Shown: positions 15,842-24,781, counted from the first letter of the stretch. The stretch is DNA of 64,000 nucleotides from an uncultured Collinsella sp. (GCA_959026725.1 CAUFMG010000011.1:1-64000); one strand, 5' to 3'. A program made the numbers and translations. The notes: generated from the letters alone by a model not told the origin.

Positions 15842-15995
15842 GGGATGCCGCCCGCTCAACCAGCGCCGCCAAGCGCCCATCGGTGCCGGCACGCCAAAGT
15901 CCCGCGATCGCCAGCACGATCGATAACAGCGCCACCGTGACGATGGCGTATTCGACCGTCGCCTGGGCAGATTCCTCACGCAGGACATCATGCAT
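15777..15995 (-). CDS. small Flp/TadE-type pilin, 72 aa
   Basis: MHDVLREESA-QATVEYAIVTVALLSIVLAIAGLW is a class IVb prepilin-like N-terminus with the Glu-Tyr pair of Flp subunits. The remaining ~40 residues (DGRLAALVERAASHGVAST...) are short and helical. It stands one base after the stop of the preceding unknown gene. It may be a minor pilin or priming subunit. Confidence 0.8.
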   Translation of the reverse strand: MHDVLREESAQATVEYAIVTVALLSIVLAIAGLWRAGTDGRLAALVERAASHGVASTSVIDAAAAAKDIALY

Positions 15996-15996
15996 T

Positions 15997-16560
15997 TCAC
16001 GATCCCTCCTTTGAGTCCGTTGCCTGCGGGCTCAGGCGCACGGCGCGCAGACGACACGAAGCATCGCCAGCATCCGCGGCAATTGTCACCATATCGACCC
16101 AGCCGCGTTCGTCGCGCACGATGGCGCCCCACACGTTTCCCTTGATGTCGAGATAGCCGCTCAGAGCAAGTTGCGCCGTGGGTACCTCGCGATAGGCACG
16201 CAGCATATCCGCCGCCGCTTCGGTCATCGGTCGGTCCTCGGACCATGCAAGCCGGACCGCAATCGCGTTGCCCTCAGGCGAATCCGTCGCAGTGCCAGAC
16301 CGCTTGTCGAGCGTCCGCAGAAAGGTTTGCGCCGTGACAGCGACATCCGAATCGTCCGCATCTCGCATCTCATCTTTTTGAGACGCCACCGCCGAATCTG
16401 AGCCCAAATCGGAGGCGGTCCCAGGACGCTGCTGCCGCGCGGCGTTAAGCCCCCAAAGCACCGCCGCTATCGCCACGGTCAGGCAAGCAAACACCAGCAG
16501 CACCCCGATGGGGCGCTCGCCCTCTACAGGCTGTTGATGCCCTCGCTGATAGCGTTCCAT
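15997..16560 (-). CDS. unknown membrane-anchored protein in Tad operon
   Basis: 187 residues from the first ATG, which overlaps the flp stop by 37 bases. A single membrane helix lies near the N-terminus (RPIGVLLVFACLTVAIAAVLWGL), followed by an outward domain (VAVTAQTFLRTLDKR...AIVRDERGWVDMVTIAAD). I do not recognise the family. Its place between the major pilin and the pseudopilins suggests an assembly or alignment function. Confidence 0.7.
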   Translation of the reverse strand: MERYQRGHQQPVEGERPIGVLLVFACLTVAIAAVLWGLNAARQQRPGTASDLGSDSAVASQKDEMRDADDSDVAVTAQTFLRTLDKRSGTATDSPEGNAIAVRLAWSEDRPMTEAAADMLRAYREVPTAQLALSGYLDIKGNVWGAIVRDERGWVDMVTIAADAGDASCRLRAVRLSPQATDSKEGS

Positions 16561-16757
16561 AGATCTTGGACCTTGCCCTTAAATGCGACGATGGCGATAA
16601 TCGCGATCACCACGAGCACGCCGACCAAGATGGCATACTCGGTGGTACCCTGTGCACTCTCCTCCTGCAATAGTTCCTTGGCGCGCTGACGAACATGTGC
16701 CGCCCGGCAAAACGCCCAGCCCTGGACCTTGCCAGCAGCGTCAGTCATCGTGTTCAT
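16524..16757 (-). CDS. flp: Flp-type major pilin precursor
   Basis: A 77-residue prepilin. The unusually long 37-residue leader ends EESA, then QGTTEYAILVGVLVVIAIIAIVAF, the Flp signature with Glu-Tyr at +5/+6. The mature pilin would be about 40 residues, as expected for Flp. A good ribosome binding site (GGGAGG) precedes the ATG. It stands between the TadC gene and the pseudopilin genes. Confidence 0.85.
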   Translation of the reverse strand: MNTMTDAAGKVQGWAFCRAAHVRQRAKELLQEESAQGTTEYAILVGVLVVIAIIAIVAFKGKVQDLWNAISEGINSL

Positions 16758-16767
16758 GTATTCCTCC

Positions 16768-17409
16768 CTACATCATCCCGCCTGCTCCCAGCAGCGGGCC
16801 CAATATGGACAGAAGCAACGCCGGCAAGATGAGCGTGCCGGTGGGAATCAGCAGCTTGACGGGTGCACGCTCGATCTCGCGCTCGACCGCGGCGCGATGA
16901 GCCGCACGGATCTCGCGACTTTGAGCGGCCAGCGTCTCGGCAAGTGGGGCACCCAGGGCGAGCGCCTGCCCCACCGTGATGGCAAAGGTCTCGAGCGCTC
17001 GCACGTCCAGGTCGCGCGCGGCGGCCAACAACTCGTCCTCACGCGTGCCCACGCCCACCTGCCACGCCATGCAGGCGCGCTCAAGGCGAAGAGCCAGCAC
17101 TGACCGGCGGTTGGCGCAGAAAATCTCAAGCGCCGCATCAAACGAAAGACCGGCCGAAAGACCCAAGCGCACAACATCGATCATCTCGGACACTTCGCCG
17201 AGCGACACTCGCGCCGGGCCGCCCGCTCCAACCGCGCCCTTCACTCGCGCGGTCAGAGCATCGACCACTGAGCGACCCGCGACAGCGACCAGCACCGCCT
17301 CGCGCTTGCAGGCCCCTGCGATCTTGCGTGCATCCGCCCGATCCAAACCCGTCGCGACAAATACACTCAGGGCGCACAGGCAAGCCGCAACTGCAACCGG
17401 GGCGCTCAT
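16768..17409 (-). CDS. tadC: TadC-like inner-membrane platform protein
   Basis: A 213-residue type II secretion F-domain protein with membrane segments at both ends (VAVAACLCALSVFVATGL; LLIPTGTLILPALLLSILGPLLGAGG). The domain between them (EMIDVVRLGLSAGLSFDAALEIF ... LETFAITVGQALALGAPLAETLAAQS) matches T2SSF. The ATG overlaps the tadB stop as ATGA. It pairs with TadB to form the assembly platform. Confidence 0.88.
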   Translation of the reverse strand: MSAPVAVAACLCALSVFVATGLDRADARKIAGACKREAVLVAVAGRSVVDALTARVKGAVGAGGPARVSLGEVSEMIDVVRLGLSAGLSFDAALEIFCANRRSVLALRLERACMAWQVGVGTREDELLAAARDLDVRALETFAITVGQALALGAPLAETLAAQSREIRAAHRAAVEREIERAPVKLLIPTGTLILPALLLSILGPLLGAGGMM

Positions 17410-18332
17410 AGCTCCACCCTCATAATGCGCCGGATAACCACCAGGGCAACGGCGTTGAGGGCAAGACCCAGCACCACAGCGCCCGCGCCGGCAGGCGTCG
17501 CAAGGCCGCGACGAAAATCTGCCGAAAGCAGCGCCAACACCGCGCACATGCCCGCCGGCATCGCCGCGACCATATGCGCAGACATGCGAGCCTGCGACGT
17601 CTTAACATCCAGGCGGCGCTTAAGCTCAATGCGCTCCCCTACCATGCTCGACGCCTCGGACAGTAAGTCGGCAAGCGGAGCGCCGGTGCGCTGAGACACC
17701 TTAAGCGCCAAGGTCACAAGCGAAAGGCCGGGGGCGTCGATGCGCACGAGCAAGTCATCGAGCGCGTCGGTCGCCGAGATGCCGCATTCGATCGCCGCCG
17801 CCACCCGCAAAAACTCGGTATGCACCGGCTCTTGCGCATGAGCGCCCACAAAGCGCATGCCCTGGGCCAGCGAATGTCCCGAGGCAAGCGACATGGAAAG
17901 TGCGGTAAACGCCTCGGGCATGGCCTCTTCTGCATCGTGTTGCTCGCGCCGGCTCTCAAAGCCATCCCGAGCGGCGCCAACGGCAATCGGAGCAACAAGT
18001 CCCAAGGCAAATCCGAGGGGCGATAACGACACCATTGCCAGTAAAACGCAGCAGACACCGCTCGATAGCAGCAGAAACGCCAAACGCCCCGAAGCATCTT
18101 CGATCACGAGGCCAAGGCGATGCGCCGGAGTCAGCGATGTCCACGAACGGGCGATCTTTTTCAGTAGATCGTTTTCCACCAGCTCACGCGGCAGCTTCTC
18201 TGCCACCGTCTCGAGCGCCTGACGCGCTAGCTCCGTCGGCGGCACCTGCGGCACACGAGGTTCCGCCCCGCACGCCGTCGCAACAGAAAACCCTGCCAAA
18301 CCCCCTACGACGAGGAGCACAGCGACCTCCAT
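17406..18332 (-). CDS. tadB: TadB-like inner-membrane platform protein
   Basis: 308 residues with an N-terminal membrane helix, a central pair (LAFLLLSSGVCCVLLAMVSLSPLGFALG) and a C-terminal pair, around a T2SSF domain (EAMPEAFTALSMSLASGHSLAQGMRFVG ... SLVTLALKVSQRTGAPLADLL). It overlaps tadA by 28 bases and tadC by four. Confidence 0.9.
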   Translation of the reverse strand: MEVAVLLVVGGLAGFSVATACGAEPRVPQVPPTELARQALETVAEKLPRELVENDLLKKIARSWTSLTPAHRLGLVIEDASGRLAFLLLSSGVCCVLLAMVSLSPLGFALGLVAPIAVGAARDGFESRREQHDAEEAMPEAFTALSMSLASGHSLAQGMRFVGAHAQEPVHTEFLRVAAAIECGISATDALDDLLVRIDAPGLSLVTLALKVSQRTGAPLADLLSEASSMVGERIELKRRLDVKTSQARMSAHMVAAMPAGMCAVLALLSADFRRGLATPAGAGAVVLGLALNAVALVVIRRIMRVEL

Positions 18333-19633
18333 TCGTCCACCTCCTCTTGTGTGAGTGTTCCCGACCGCAGGCCTTCTGCGATAAACGGCGGCTCGCGGTC
18401 AAGCGTCCAGGTGCGCTCGGCGGCATCGAAAGTCACATAGCGCTCGAGTTCTACGCCGCCCGACGCGGCGCGACGCACCCCCGAATACGAGGAGACGAAG
18501 CGCCTGCCATCGGCGTGGCGCTCGGACATCACGATGCCGTCGAGCGCCATGGCAATCTGTTCCTCGATGAGCTCGCTCGGCAGATCGATGCCATAACGTG
18601 CAAGCAACGTCAGACGCACCACGGTCTCCTGTTCTGAACCCGCATGAAGTGTGGTGAGCGACCCGTCGTGGCCCGTGTTCATGGCCTGCAACATGTCGCA
18701 GCACTCGGCACCACGCACCTCGCCCACCACGATGCGGTCGGGGCGCATGCGCAGGGCATTAGTTACTAGGTCGCGAATCGTCACCGCACCCTCACCCTCA
18801 ATTGAAGCCTCGCGCGCCTCTAGGCGCACCACGTGCGGATGATGCGCAAACTTGAGCTCGGCAGAGTCCTCGATCGTCACGATGCGCTCGCCAGTGGAAA
18901 TCTCGCATGACAACGCGTTGAGCAGGGTGGTCTTACCAGATCCCGTGCCTCCCGCAACCGCCAGGTCCTGTCGCAGCGACACCGCACACGACAGCAGCTG
19001 CGCATACCAAAGCGGCAGCGATCCCAACCCCACGAGCTCGTCCAGCGAGCAGATACGGTCCGAGAACTTTCGGATGGTGAGAATCGGTCCGTCAATCGCC
19101 ACAGGCGGAATCACCGCGTTGACGCGATAGCCCGTTTTGAGGCGGGCGTTGACGATGGGGCTGCGCTCGTCGATACGGCGGCCAAGTGGCGAGATAATGC
19201 GGTCGATAAGCACACGGATCTGCTCATCATCCTCAAACGCATGCTCGATGGGGTACAAGACGCCGCCGCGTTCAAAGAAAGCCGAGCGGCAGCCGTTGAT
19301 CATGATCTCGGTAACGGTGTCGTCCTCGATGAGCGGCTGCAACGGCCCCAGGCCCACCACGTCATCCAAAATCTCGTCGATGATGGTCTCGCGTTCGGAC
19401 GTCGCGAGATCGGTCGGTTCCTCAACATTGAGCGCCGCCTCCACCGCGGGACGCAATTCCGAGCGGGCAAGCGCCGGGTCGATATAGGCGCTGATACGCG
19501 CCACTTCGTCGTAACCCATGCGGTCCATCACGGCGCGCTTGGTGCGTCGTTTCACCGCGCGGCGACGCCCCGCATCTACAGGCGCTGCAGCCGCTGCAGC
19601 GCCGGCAGCCTTAATCCTTGTTTGCAGGCTCAT
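18305..19633 (-). CDS. tadA: TadA/CpaF pilus assembly ATPase
   Basis: 442-residue secretion ATPase. Walker A is AGGTGSGKTTLLNAL, the Asp box is IVTIEDSAELKF, Walker B RPDRIVVGEVRGAE and the His box TGHDGSLTTLHA. The N-terminal ~90 residues, starting with an Ala-rich stretch, are the usual CpaF N-domain. It powers Flp pilus extension with TadB/TadC. Overlaps tadZ by four bases. Confidence 0.96.
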   Translation of the reverse strand: MSLQTRIKAAGAAAAAAPVDAGRRRAVKRRTKRAVMDRMGYDEVARISAYIDPALARSELRPAVEAALNVEEPTDLATSERETIIDEILDDVVGLGPLQPLIEDDTVTEIMINGCRSAFFERGGVLYPIEHAFEDDEQIRVLIDRIISPLGRRIDERSPIVNARLKTGYRVNAVIPPVAIDGPILTIRKFSDRICSLDELVGLGSLPLWYAQLLSCAVSLRQDLAVAGGTGSGKTTLLNALSCEISTGERIVTIEDSAELKFAHHPHVVRLEAREASIEGEGAVTIRDLVTNALRMRPDRIVVGEVRGAECCDMLQAMNTGHDGSLTTLHAGSEQETVVRLTLLARYGIDLPSELIEEQIAMALDGIVMSERHADGRRFVSSYSGVRRAASGGVELERYVTFDAAERTWTLDREPPFIAEGLRSGTLTQEEVDEWRSLCSSS

Positions 19634-21279
19634 CGCTGATCACCCTCGCGCGACCAGGGAAGGCGGATACGCGGGCGCTCGGTACGCGTTGCACGGTCGG
19701 CGACCATATCGCTCCAAGGGCCGACAGCGCACCCCAGTTCCACGAGCATCTCGCGCGTGGCCTCGCGCACGCTGGTCGCAAAAGCGCTCGTCTGCCCCAC
19801 TGCCTCGTCAGCGCGCCCAAACGCCATGAGCGCGGCGAGATCCTGCCCGCCATCGGCGATACGAATCTTGGAGCTCAACGCACAGGCAATCTCAAAGCGC
19901 ATGGCGACGTCCTCGTCTGCCCCGCGCGCACCGAACCGGTTGAACACGGCGCTCATGCGCGTGCGCGGCACACCTACTCGACTTGCCAGTTCAATGACGC
20001 GCGATGCCGATGTCGCGGACGATACCGCCGCATCGCCAACGACCAGGCAGCGGTCGCTCGCCGCCACCGCAGCCGCCACGGCGTCGCCCCAAAAGACCGA
20101 GGTATCGATAAAGACCACGTCGGATTCGCGACGCAGAACATCAAGCAGTAGCTCCACCGGACGTGCCATGAGCTCGGCTTGCTCGGGCGCCGCGACGGGG
20201 CCCCAGAGCGTAACGCCCGGCGCCACGCGCATCGAAACAGCTACGATATCCGGCTCGGCAAGCGCGCCCGCCGCCGACGGCTCGATAAGTGCCGCCATAT
20301 CGCGCGGAGCATCGACGCCTAACAAGTCGTAAAGGTTTCCAAACATCAGGTCCAGGTCGAGCACGGCGGCACGCAAGCCCAACAGCGACGATGTGTGTGC
20401 CATGGTGGCAACGATCGTCGACTTGCCGCAACCGCCCGAACCCGAAATGGCACAGATGACCGGAGCTCGATGCGGCGGAGCGGCAGCGTCTGCCGGCGGC
20501 ATCGGAGGAGGCGGAGCGGGCGTCGGTGGCAGCGTCCCCGTCTCCCCCGCTGCAACCACACGCTGCGTCCAAGCCGGCATGGCAGCTTGTTCGGTCTGCG
20601 AGGCAGGTTCGTTCTGCGCAATCTGCTCATGCCGCATCAGCGACAACTCGCCGCACCCGGCAAAGCCCTCAACTTCGTCGAGTTCATCCGCCAGATTCAC
20701 GCCGTGCACATATCCCATATCTACAGCCGGGGAGTCGCCAGCATGCTGCGCCGGCCCTCCAGCGTCATCGTATACAAGGGGGTTCCGGGGGCGCCGACCA
20801 TGCTCGGCTTCCGCTTTTCCATAATCATCAACACGCGGGCCTCTTGTAGCGCAAGGCGCCCCGGGTTCCCTATCAACAAAAGCATCGGGCTCAATCGTCA
20901 TGTGCCGATCGGAATCAACCGCTCCCTCGCCCGCGCGCCCGTTGCCGCATATACCGTGCGCAGCGATGACCTCGGTCGCCCCCGCGCGAAACAGCCCCTC
21001 GATATCCGACGGATCGAGCGCTTCTATCAACACGACCACGCGGCTCACGCGGCCTTCGGCCGTCAGGCGCGCAACAGTCTTGCGCACATCTTCGGTATCA
21101 AACAGAGACGCCGCGATGATGGCAGCCCCGCGGCGCGACGGAAACGCCCGCGCCATGGAAACCAGCCCGTCCAGGTCACCCACGCGAAGCACCTGTGCAC
21201 CCGCATCACGGCCCTCGACTTCCCGCTGCAACAGCCCGTAATCGCCGCACGCGCAGCACGCAAGCCAGATCGCCTTCAT
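19630..21279 (-). CDS. tadZ: TadZ/CpaE-like ParA-family ATPase
   Basis: 549 residues. The N-terminal ~120 residues look like a degenerate receiver domain (VARLTAEGRVSRVVVLIEALDPSDIEGLFRAGATEVIAA). A low-complexity, Pro-rich linker follows (TPAPPPPMPPADAAAPP). The C-terminal ATPase has a deviant Walker A SGSGGCGKSTIVATMA and LDLDLMFGNLYDLLG. TadZ places the pilus machine at its cell site. ATG chosen at the cpaB stop (TGATG); a GTG three bases earlier is also possible. Confidence 0.88.
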   Translation of the reverse strand: MKAIWLACCACGDYGLLQREVEGRDAGAQVLRVGDLDGLVSMARAFPSRRGAAIIAASLFDTEDVRKTVARLTAEGRVSRVVVLIEALDPSDIEGLFRAGATEVIAAHGICGNGRAGEGAVDSDRHMTIEPDAFVDREPGAPCATRGPRVDDYGKAEAEHGRRPRNPLVYDDAGGPAQHAGDSPAVDMGYVHGVNLADELDEVEGFAGCGELSLMRHEQIAQNEPASQTEQAAMPAWTQRVVAAGETGTLPPTPAPPPPMPPADAAAPPHRAPVICAISGSGGCGKSTIVATMAHTSSLLGLRAAVLDLDLMFGNLYDLLGVDAPRDMAALIEPSAAGALAEPDIVAVSMRVAPGVTLWGPVAAPEQAELMARPVELLLDVLRRESDVVFIDTSVFWGDAVAAAVAASDRCLVVGDAAVSSATSASRVIELASRVGVPRTRMSAVFNRFGARGADEDVAMRFEIACALSSKIRIADGGQDLAALMAFGRADEAVGQTSAFATSVREATREMLVELGCAVGPWSDMVADRATRTERPRIRLPWSREGDQR

Positions 21280-21938
21280 CACTCGTCGCCTCCGCTCTTT
21301 TTGCCGCGCGCCGTGGCAGGAATCGTCAAGCTGACCGTTCCCTTGCCCGAGGCTCCCAGCAGTTCCTTGACGTCTTCGGGGTCAGCCGCCAGCGTCACCC
21401 ATTCGATCTTGCCCTCGCGCGTGGCACCGGAATCCTCACTGGTATCGATCACGTACGCGCCGCACAGCCGATCGGTTACGCCGTCTTTTTGCACATACAC
21501 ATCCACGTAGCTGCCCACGCCCGTGGCGCCGCCGACCGAGTGCTCGGCATCGACCGCCACCGAAACGGCGACCTTGCCCTTAGGCACCTCGAGCTTGTGG
21601 CTCTCGGCCTTGGTGTAGACATTGCAGATCACGGCGTTTTTGGGAATACGCGAAGTCGTCACGTCGCCGCGCACCTGGCGCAGCTCGGTCGCCGCGTCAC
21701 GCGGCAGCAGACTCGTCAGCCATTCCTGGGTTATGACATTGGTCTCATCGAGGGTCTCGCCCACATCGATATCGCGCGCCGCGACGCATACCTCGACGCG
21801 ATCGCCACCGTACTTGGCCAAGGTCTCAGCCTGGACCTGTTCGGCTTGCGAGCGGATCGACGAGCCGTAAACCATGCAGAGCAGAGCAGCGAGCACGCCC
21901 GCGACCAGACTGATGGCGATGCGCTTGCTCTTGTTCAC
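21279..21938 (-). CDS. cpaB: CpaB/RcpC-like pilus assembly protein, SAF domain
   Basis: 219 residues with an N-terminal membrane helix (IAISLVAGVLAALLCMVYG), then a SAF/antifreeze-like domain (VEVCVAARDIDVGETLDETNVITQEW ... SRIPKNAVICNVY). I start at GTG, six bases after AGGAG, rather than at an ATG 15 bases upstream. First gene of the Tad operon. In diderms CpaB works with the CpaC secretin; no secretin gene is in this operon, consistent with a monoderm. Confidence 0.85.
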   Translation of the reverse strand: MNKSKRIAISLVAGVLAALLCMVYGSSIRSQAEQVQAETLAKYGGDRVEVCVAARDIDVGETLDETNVITQEWLTSLLPRDAATELRQVRGDVTTSRIPKNAVICNVYTKAESHKLEVPKGKVAVSVAVDAEHSVGGATGVGSYVDVYVQKDGVTDRLCGAYVIDTSEDSGATREGKIEWVTLAADPEDVKELLGASGKGTVSLTIPATARGKKSGGDE

Positions 21939-22048
21939 GACCGCTCCTCTCATGGCAGTGCCGGGCGAATGCCCGTACCACCATTGTCTGGGCGGTCAGA
22001 GTGCAAAGCGGCGCAATCGCGATCTTGGTTTTCGATGTCAAACCAATC

Positions 22049-22100
22049 GCTGACCAAAAGCTGACCAGCCCGTCAAGCTCGTGGCAAGGTTTTGGTCAGC
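22049..22100. promoter_or_regulatory. palindrome upstream of the Tad operon
   Basis: GCTGACCAAAA at 22049-22059 is matched by TTTTGGTCAGC at 22090-22100, a perfect 11-bp inverted repeat with a further GCTGACCA copy between the arms. It lies 111-162 bases ahead of the cpaB start. The gap 21939-22138 otherwise shows nothing. Could be an operator or a transcript hairpin. Confidence 0.4.
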
Positions 22101-22138
22101 ACGTCGGCAAAACGCATATTTCGAGGCGCTTTGGCAGC

Positions 22139-22173
22139 AAAAAAGCCGCCTCCCAAGCAGTTAGGAGACGGCT
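22139..22173 (-). terminator. Rho-independent terminator of rsgA
   Basis: Minus-strand AGCCGTCTCC-TAACTGCTT-GGGAGGCGGCT followed by TTTTTTG, 18 bases after the rsgA stop. Confidence 0.88.
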
Positions 22174-22190
22174 GTCATAGGAAAATTCAA

Positions 22191-23375
22191 TTACAGATGG
22201 ACATCGGGGTCGAGCATTTGGGCACTCACGCGCATGGATGACGCCAGGTTTTGGAACGTCTCCAGGCGCAGGCTGTCGATCTGTCCGGCATCTTCGGCCT
22301 CGCGAACGGCGCAACCCGGCTCGTGCGTGTGTGTGCAATCGCCAAACCGGCACGCACGCGACGCCTCGACGATCTCGGGGAAGGCACGCGCCAACCCTCG
22401 TTCGTGGCCCACAAGCGGCAGGCTGCGCAGGCCCGGAGCATCGGCGATCACGCCGGCGTCGCCCGGCAGTGCCACCATCACGCGCGCAACCGTAGTGTGG
22501 CGGCCCTGGTCATCACGCTCGCGCACGCCGCCAGTGGCTAGCGCATCGTGGCCCAGCAGCGCATTGAGCAGCGTTGACTTGCCGGCGCCCGACTCGCCCA
22601 AGATCATGGCACAGCTCCCAGCCGGTACGCAGGCGCGCACTTCGTCTAAGCCGATGCCCTCGGCAGAAGATGTCACGATCACGCGCACGTCCGGACCCAC
22701 CAGACGGCGCACGCGGTCCAGATCGCGCTCGAGCTCCTCGGCCTCGCAGCGGTCGGCCTTGGTGAGCACCACCACCGGCTCGGCATCGCAATCGAGCGCC
22801 AACACCAGTGAGCGCGCCACGCGATCGAGCAGCACCTCGCCGGCGCCGAGCGCCTGCACGATCAGCACGCTGTCAACGTTGGAGCAGAGCACCTGGCGCT
22901 CCCCGCGGGCACGGCCACGCCAACGCTCAAAGCTCGTACGGCGCCGCAGCACGCACTCGATCACGCCCATGTCATGCCCGGGAGCACGGCGAACCGCCAC
23001 GCGGTCGCCCACGGCGGGCAGCAAGACCTCGTCCTCGCCACGCGACTTGGCAAACCCTACGGCATGCTCGGCACGAAACGTGTCCTCGGCAGTCGCCACC
23101 AGCGGAAACCCGCGATCCAGGCGCACCACGGCACCGAGCTGCATCTGCTCGGGCTCCTCGGCCTGTGCGCAAAAGTCGTCAAATGCAGCCTGCTGAGCCG
23201 CATCGACCGGCAGGTCATCGAACGCCGGAACATCCTGTAGCGCGTCGAGTCCCGGCACGCTTGCCAGCAGCTCCTCGGCAGACGCGGGAGCTTCGGTCGC
23301 AAGCTTCCGACGACGATCGCGCTTAGCCCGCGCCCCCGTCGTCTTTTTCTTCGCCTTAGCCTTAGCCTTGCCCAC
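22191..23375 (-). CDS. rsgA: ribosome small-subunit-dependent GTPase A
   Basis: Circularly permuted GTPase that checks late 30S maturation. In order: a long basic N-terminal extension (KAKAKAKKKTTGARAKRDRRRK), an OB domain, TKADRCEAEE (G4), TSSAEG (G5), GESGAGKSTLLNALLG (G1), DAPGLRSL (G3) and a C-terminal zinc finger CRFGDCTHTHEPGCAV. About 394 residues, longer than usual due to the N-terminal extension. GTG start chosen: GGGAGG is five bases upstream. Confidence 0.95.
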   Translation of the reverse strand: MGKAKAKAKKKTTGARAKRDRRRKLATEAPASAEELLASVPGLDALQDVPAFDDLPVDAAQQAAFDDFCAQAEEPEQMQLGAVVRLDRGFPLVATAEDTFRAEHAVGFAKSRGEDEVLLPAVGDRVAVRRAPGHDMGVIECVLRRRTSFERWRGRARGERQVLCSNVDSVLIVQALGAGEVLLDRVARSLVLALDCDAEPVVVLTKADRCEAEELERDLDRVRRLVGPDVRVIVTSSAEGIGLDEVRACVPAGSCAMILGESGAGKSTLLNALLGHDALATGGVRERDDQGRHTTVARVMVALPGDAGVIADAPGLRSLPLVGHERGLARAFPEIVEASRACRFGDCTHTHEPGCAVREAEDAGQIDSLRLETFQNLASSMRVSAQMLDPDVHL

Positions 23376-23416
23376 AAACGCCTCCCAGCACAAAACCACA
23401 CAACTGAGCAGGTATT

Positions 23417-23668
23417 TTAACGCATTGTTCCGTCCGACTTACCAAATGCTGCGGCGTACTCGTCATCATCCATCCAATCGATGATGTCGCCGGGCTTGCA
23501 ATGAAGCGCCTCGCACATTGCTTGAAGTGTAGAAAAGCGGATCCCCTTGAGTCTTCCCGTTTTAATTCGAGACAGATTAACAGGCGATATTCCAATGATT
23601 TCGGCAAGTTCCTGCGACGAGATTTTACGGTCCACCATCACGCGGTCAAGACGCATAACAATCGGCAC
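23417..23668 (-). CDS. XRE-family helix-turn-helix regulator
   Basis: 83 residues, nearly all a Cro/C1-type HTH (ISSQELAEIIGISPVNLSRIKTGRLKGIRFSTLQAMCEALHCKPGDIIDW). It reads from a GTG start and lies 11 bases after the DUF2975-like gene. Such small HTH proteins are regularly encoded next to DUF2975 membrane proteins and probably regulate them. The region is AT-richer than its surroundings. Confidence 0.88.
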   Translation of the reverse strand: MPIVMRLDRVMVDRKISSQELAEIIGISPVNLSRIKTGRLKGIRFSTLQAMCEALHCKPGDIIDWMDDDEYAAAFGKSDGTMR

Positions 23669-23679
23669 CGTGCCACCCC

Positions 23680-24168
23680 CTAGAGAATCTCGTCTGCATC
23701 TTCCTGCAATACCCTACCGTATTCAAAGACCCCCGCCAACGCAAAGAAAACGAGTCCGTAAGAAAGCGATTGAAAATCAAACTCGGGAAACACGGGCTCA
23801 GCCGTTCCAAGAACATTGCTGTATGGTAATTGAATCGTCGGCCATATGATGCTGATGACGGCTTTTACCGACATCAGGAGGCCAGCCGCAACCAAAATCC
23901 TGGTCTGCCACTTACCAAAAGGACGACCCTCATGCCTGACTTTCGCCGTCAGAATCGTAAACAGGAGAAACGTTGCAGCGTCGCAAAGCGTGCTAACCAT
24001 AAACAAGAGCAGAAATCCGCCGCTCACCGCAGAGATACCCTCGATGAGCAACAGGTTCGCAAGATGAACGAACAACACCACGCAACATAGCGCTTGAACC
24101 GCCAGGGCGATACAGAAGATTGTCAGAAAACTCGTCGTCAACCGCAGATGTATATCGCGATCTTTCAT
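23680..24168 (-). CDS. DUF2975-like membrane protein
   Basis: 162 residues with four membrane helices (FLTIFCIALAVQALCCVVLFVHL; GGFLLLFMVSTLCDAATFLLFTIL; RILVAAGLLMSVKAVISII; SLSYGLVFFALAGVFEYG). The last helix with its GLVFFALAGVFEYGRVLQEDADE tail matches DUF2975. AAAGGAGGAG is just before MKDRD, fixing the start. Pairs with the HTH gene and diverges from the cassette at 24330. Confidence 0.82.
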   Translation of the reverse strand: MKDRDIHLRLTTSFLTIFCIALAVQALCCVVLFVHLANLLLIEGISAVSGGFLLLFMVSTLCDAATFLLFTILTAKVRHEGRPFGKWQTRILVAAGLLMSVKAVISIIWPTIQLPYSNVLGTAEPVFPEFDFQSLSYGLVFFALAGVFEYGRVLQEDADEIL

Positions 24169-24329
24169 TTCTCCTCCTTTTTTCCTTATTTCCCTGCGTT
24201 CATTGTACTTTTCAATCCAACCGCTCTCGCTCAAAACCATTTACCAGCAAATCAATACCGTTCATTTTTAAAACTCTTTATTTAATGTTTTATATAAAGT
24301 AATTTACCTTTATAGAGTTTGGAGGACCC

Positions 24330-24764
24330 ATGAGAAAGCAAGCCGTCCTTATCCTTATCTTATCGCTGTCCCTTTTCGCCCTCTTCTCGTCAGTACGAAC
24401 CAATTCCGATCCAATCAATATCTCATTGCCCGAATTTCGATCGAAATTAAGCAGAGGCGAATCTTTTATCGTGCAAATTGAGCTGGAGGGCTGCCCGGCC
24501 TGTGAAGAGCTCCGTGCGGCAGAACGCTCGCTTTCGCCGAGTCTCAAGAACGACATCGAGATCCTCGTTGTCCCTAAGAGCCAAAAGGAGGTTGATAGGG
24601 AAACACTTAAGGCGCTTCTGCCGTCATTCGAGTTTTATCCTTCAATTTTTGCCATCTCTGAAGGAAAGATACCGTCCGAGTTCGACCTTTCCACGCTTGA
24701 TTCGTTTGAAATGCGTTTCACGGATTGGAGGCTGAATCTGAACAACACAGCAATGTCAAGCTAA
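24330..24764 (+). CDS. thioredoxin-like protein with CPAC motif, membrane-anchored
   Basis: 144 residues. The N-terminal hydrophobic helix (residues 5-22) is a signal or anchor sequence, so the catalytic domain would face outward. A thioredoxin-like fold follows with QIELEGCPACEELR, Cys55 and Cys58, and a late cis-Pro-like FYPSIFAI. Members of this group assist bacteriocin export or disulfide formation. The strong GGAGG precedes ATG. First gene of a low-GC three-gene cassette; the following gene begins 17 bases after it. Confidence 0.75.
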   Translation: MRKQAVLILILSLSLFALFSSVRTNSDPINISLPEFRSKLSRGESFIVQIELEGCPACEELRAAERSLSPSLKNDIEILVVPKSQKEVDRETLKALLPSFEFYPSIFAISEGKIPSEFDLSTLDSFEMRFTDWRLNLNNTAMSS

Positions 24765-24781
24765 ATGTCAGGAGGATACAC

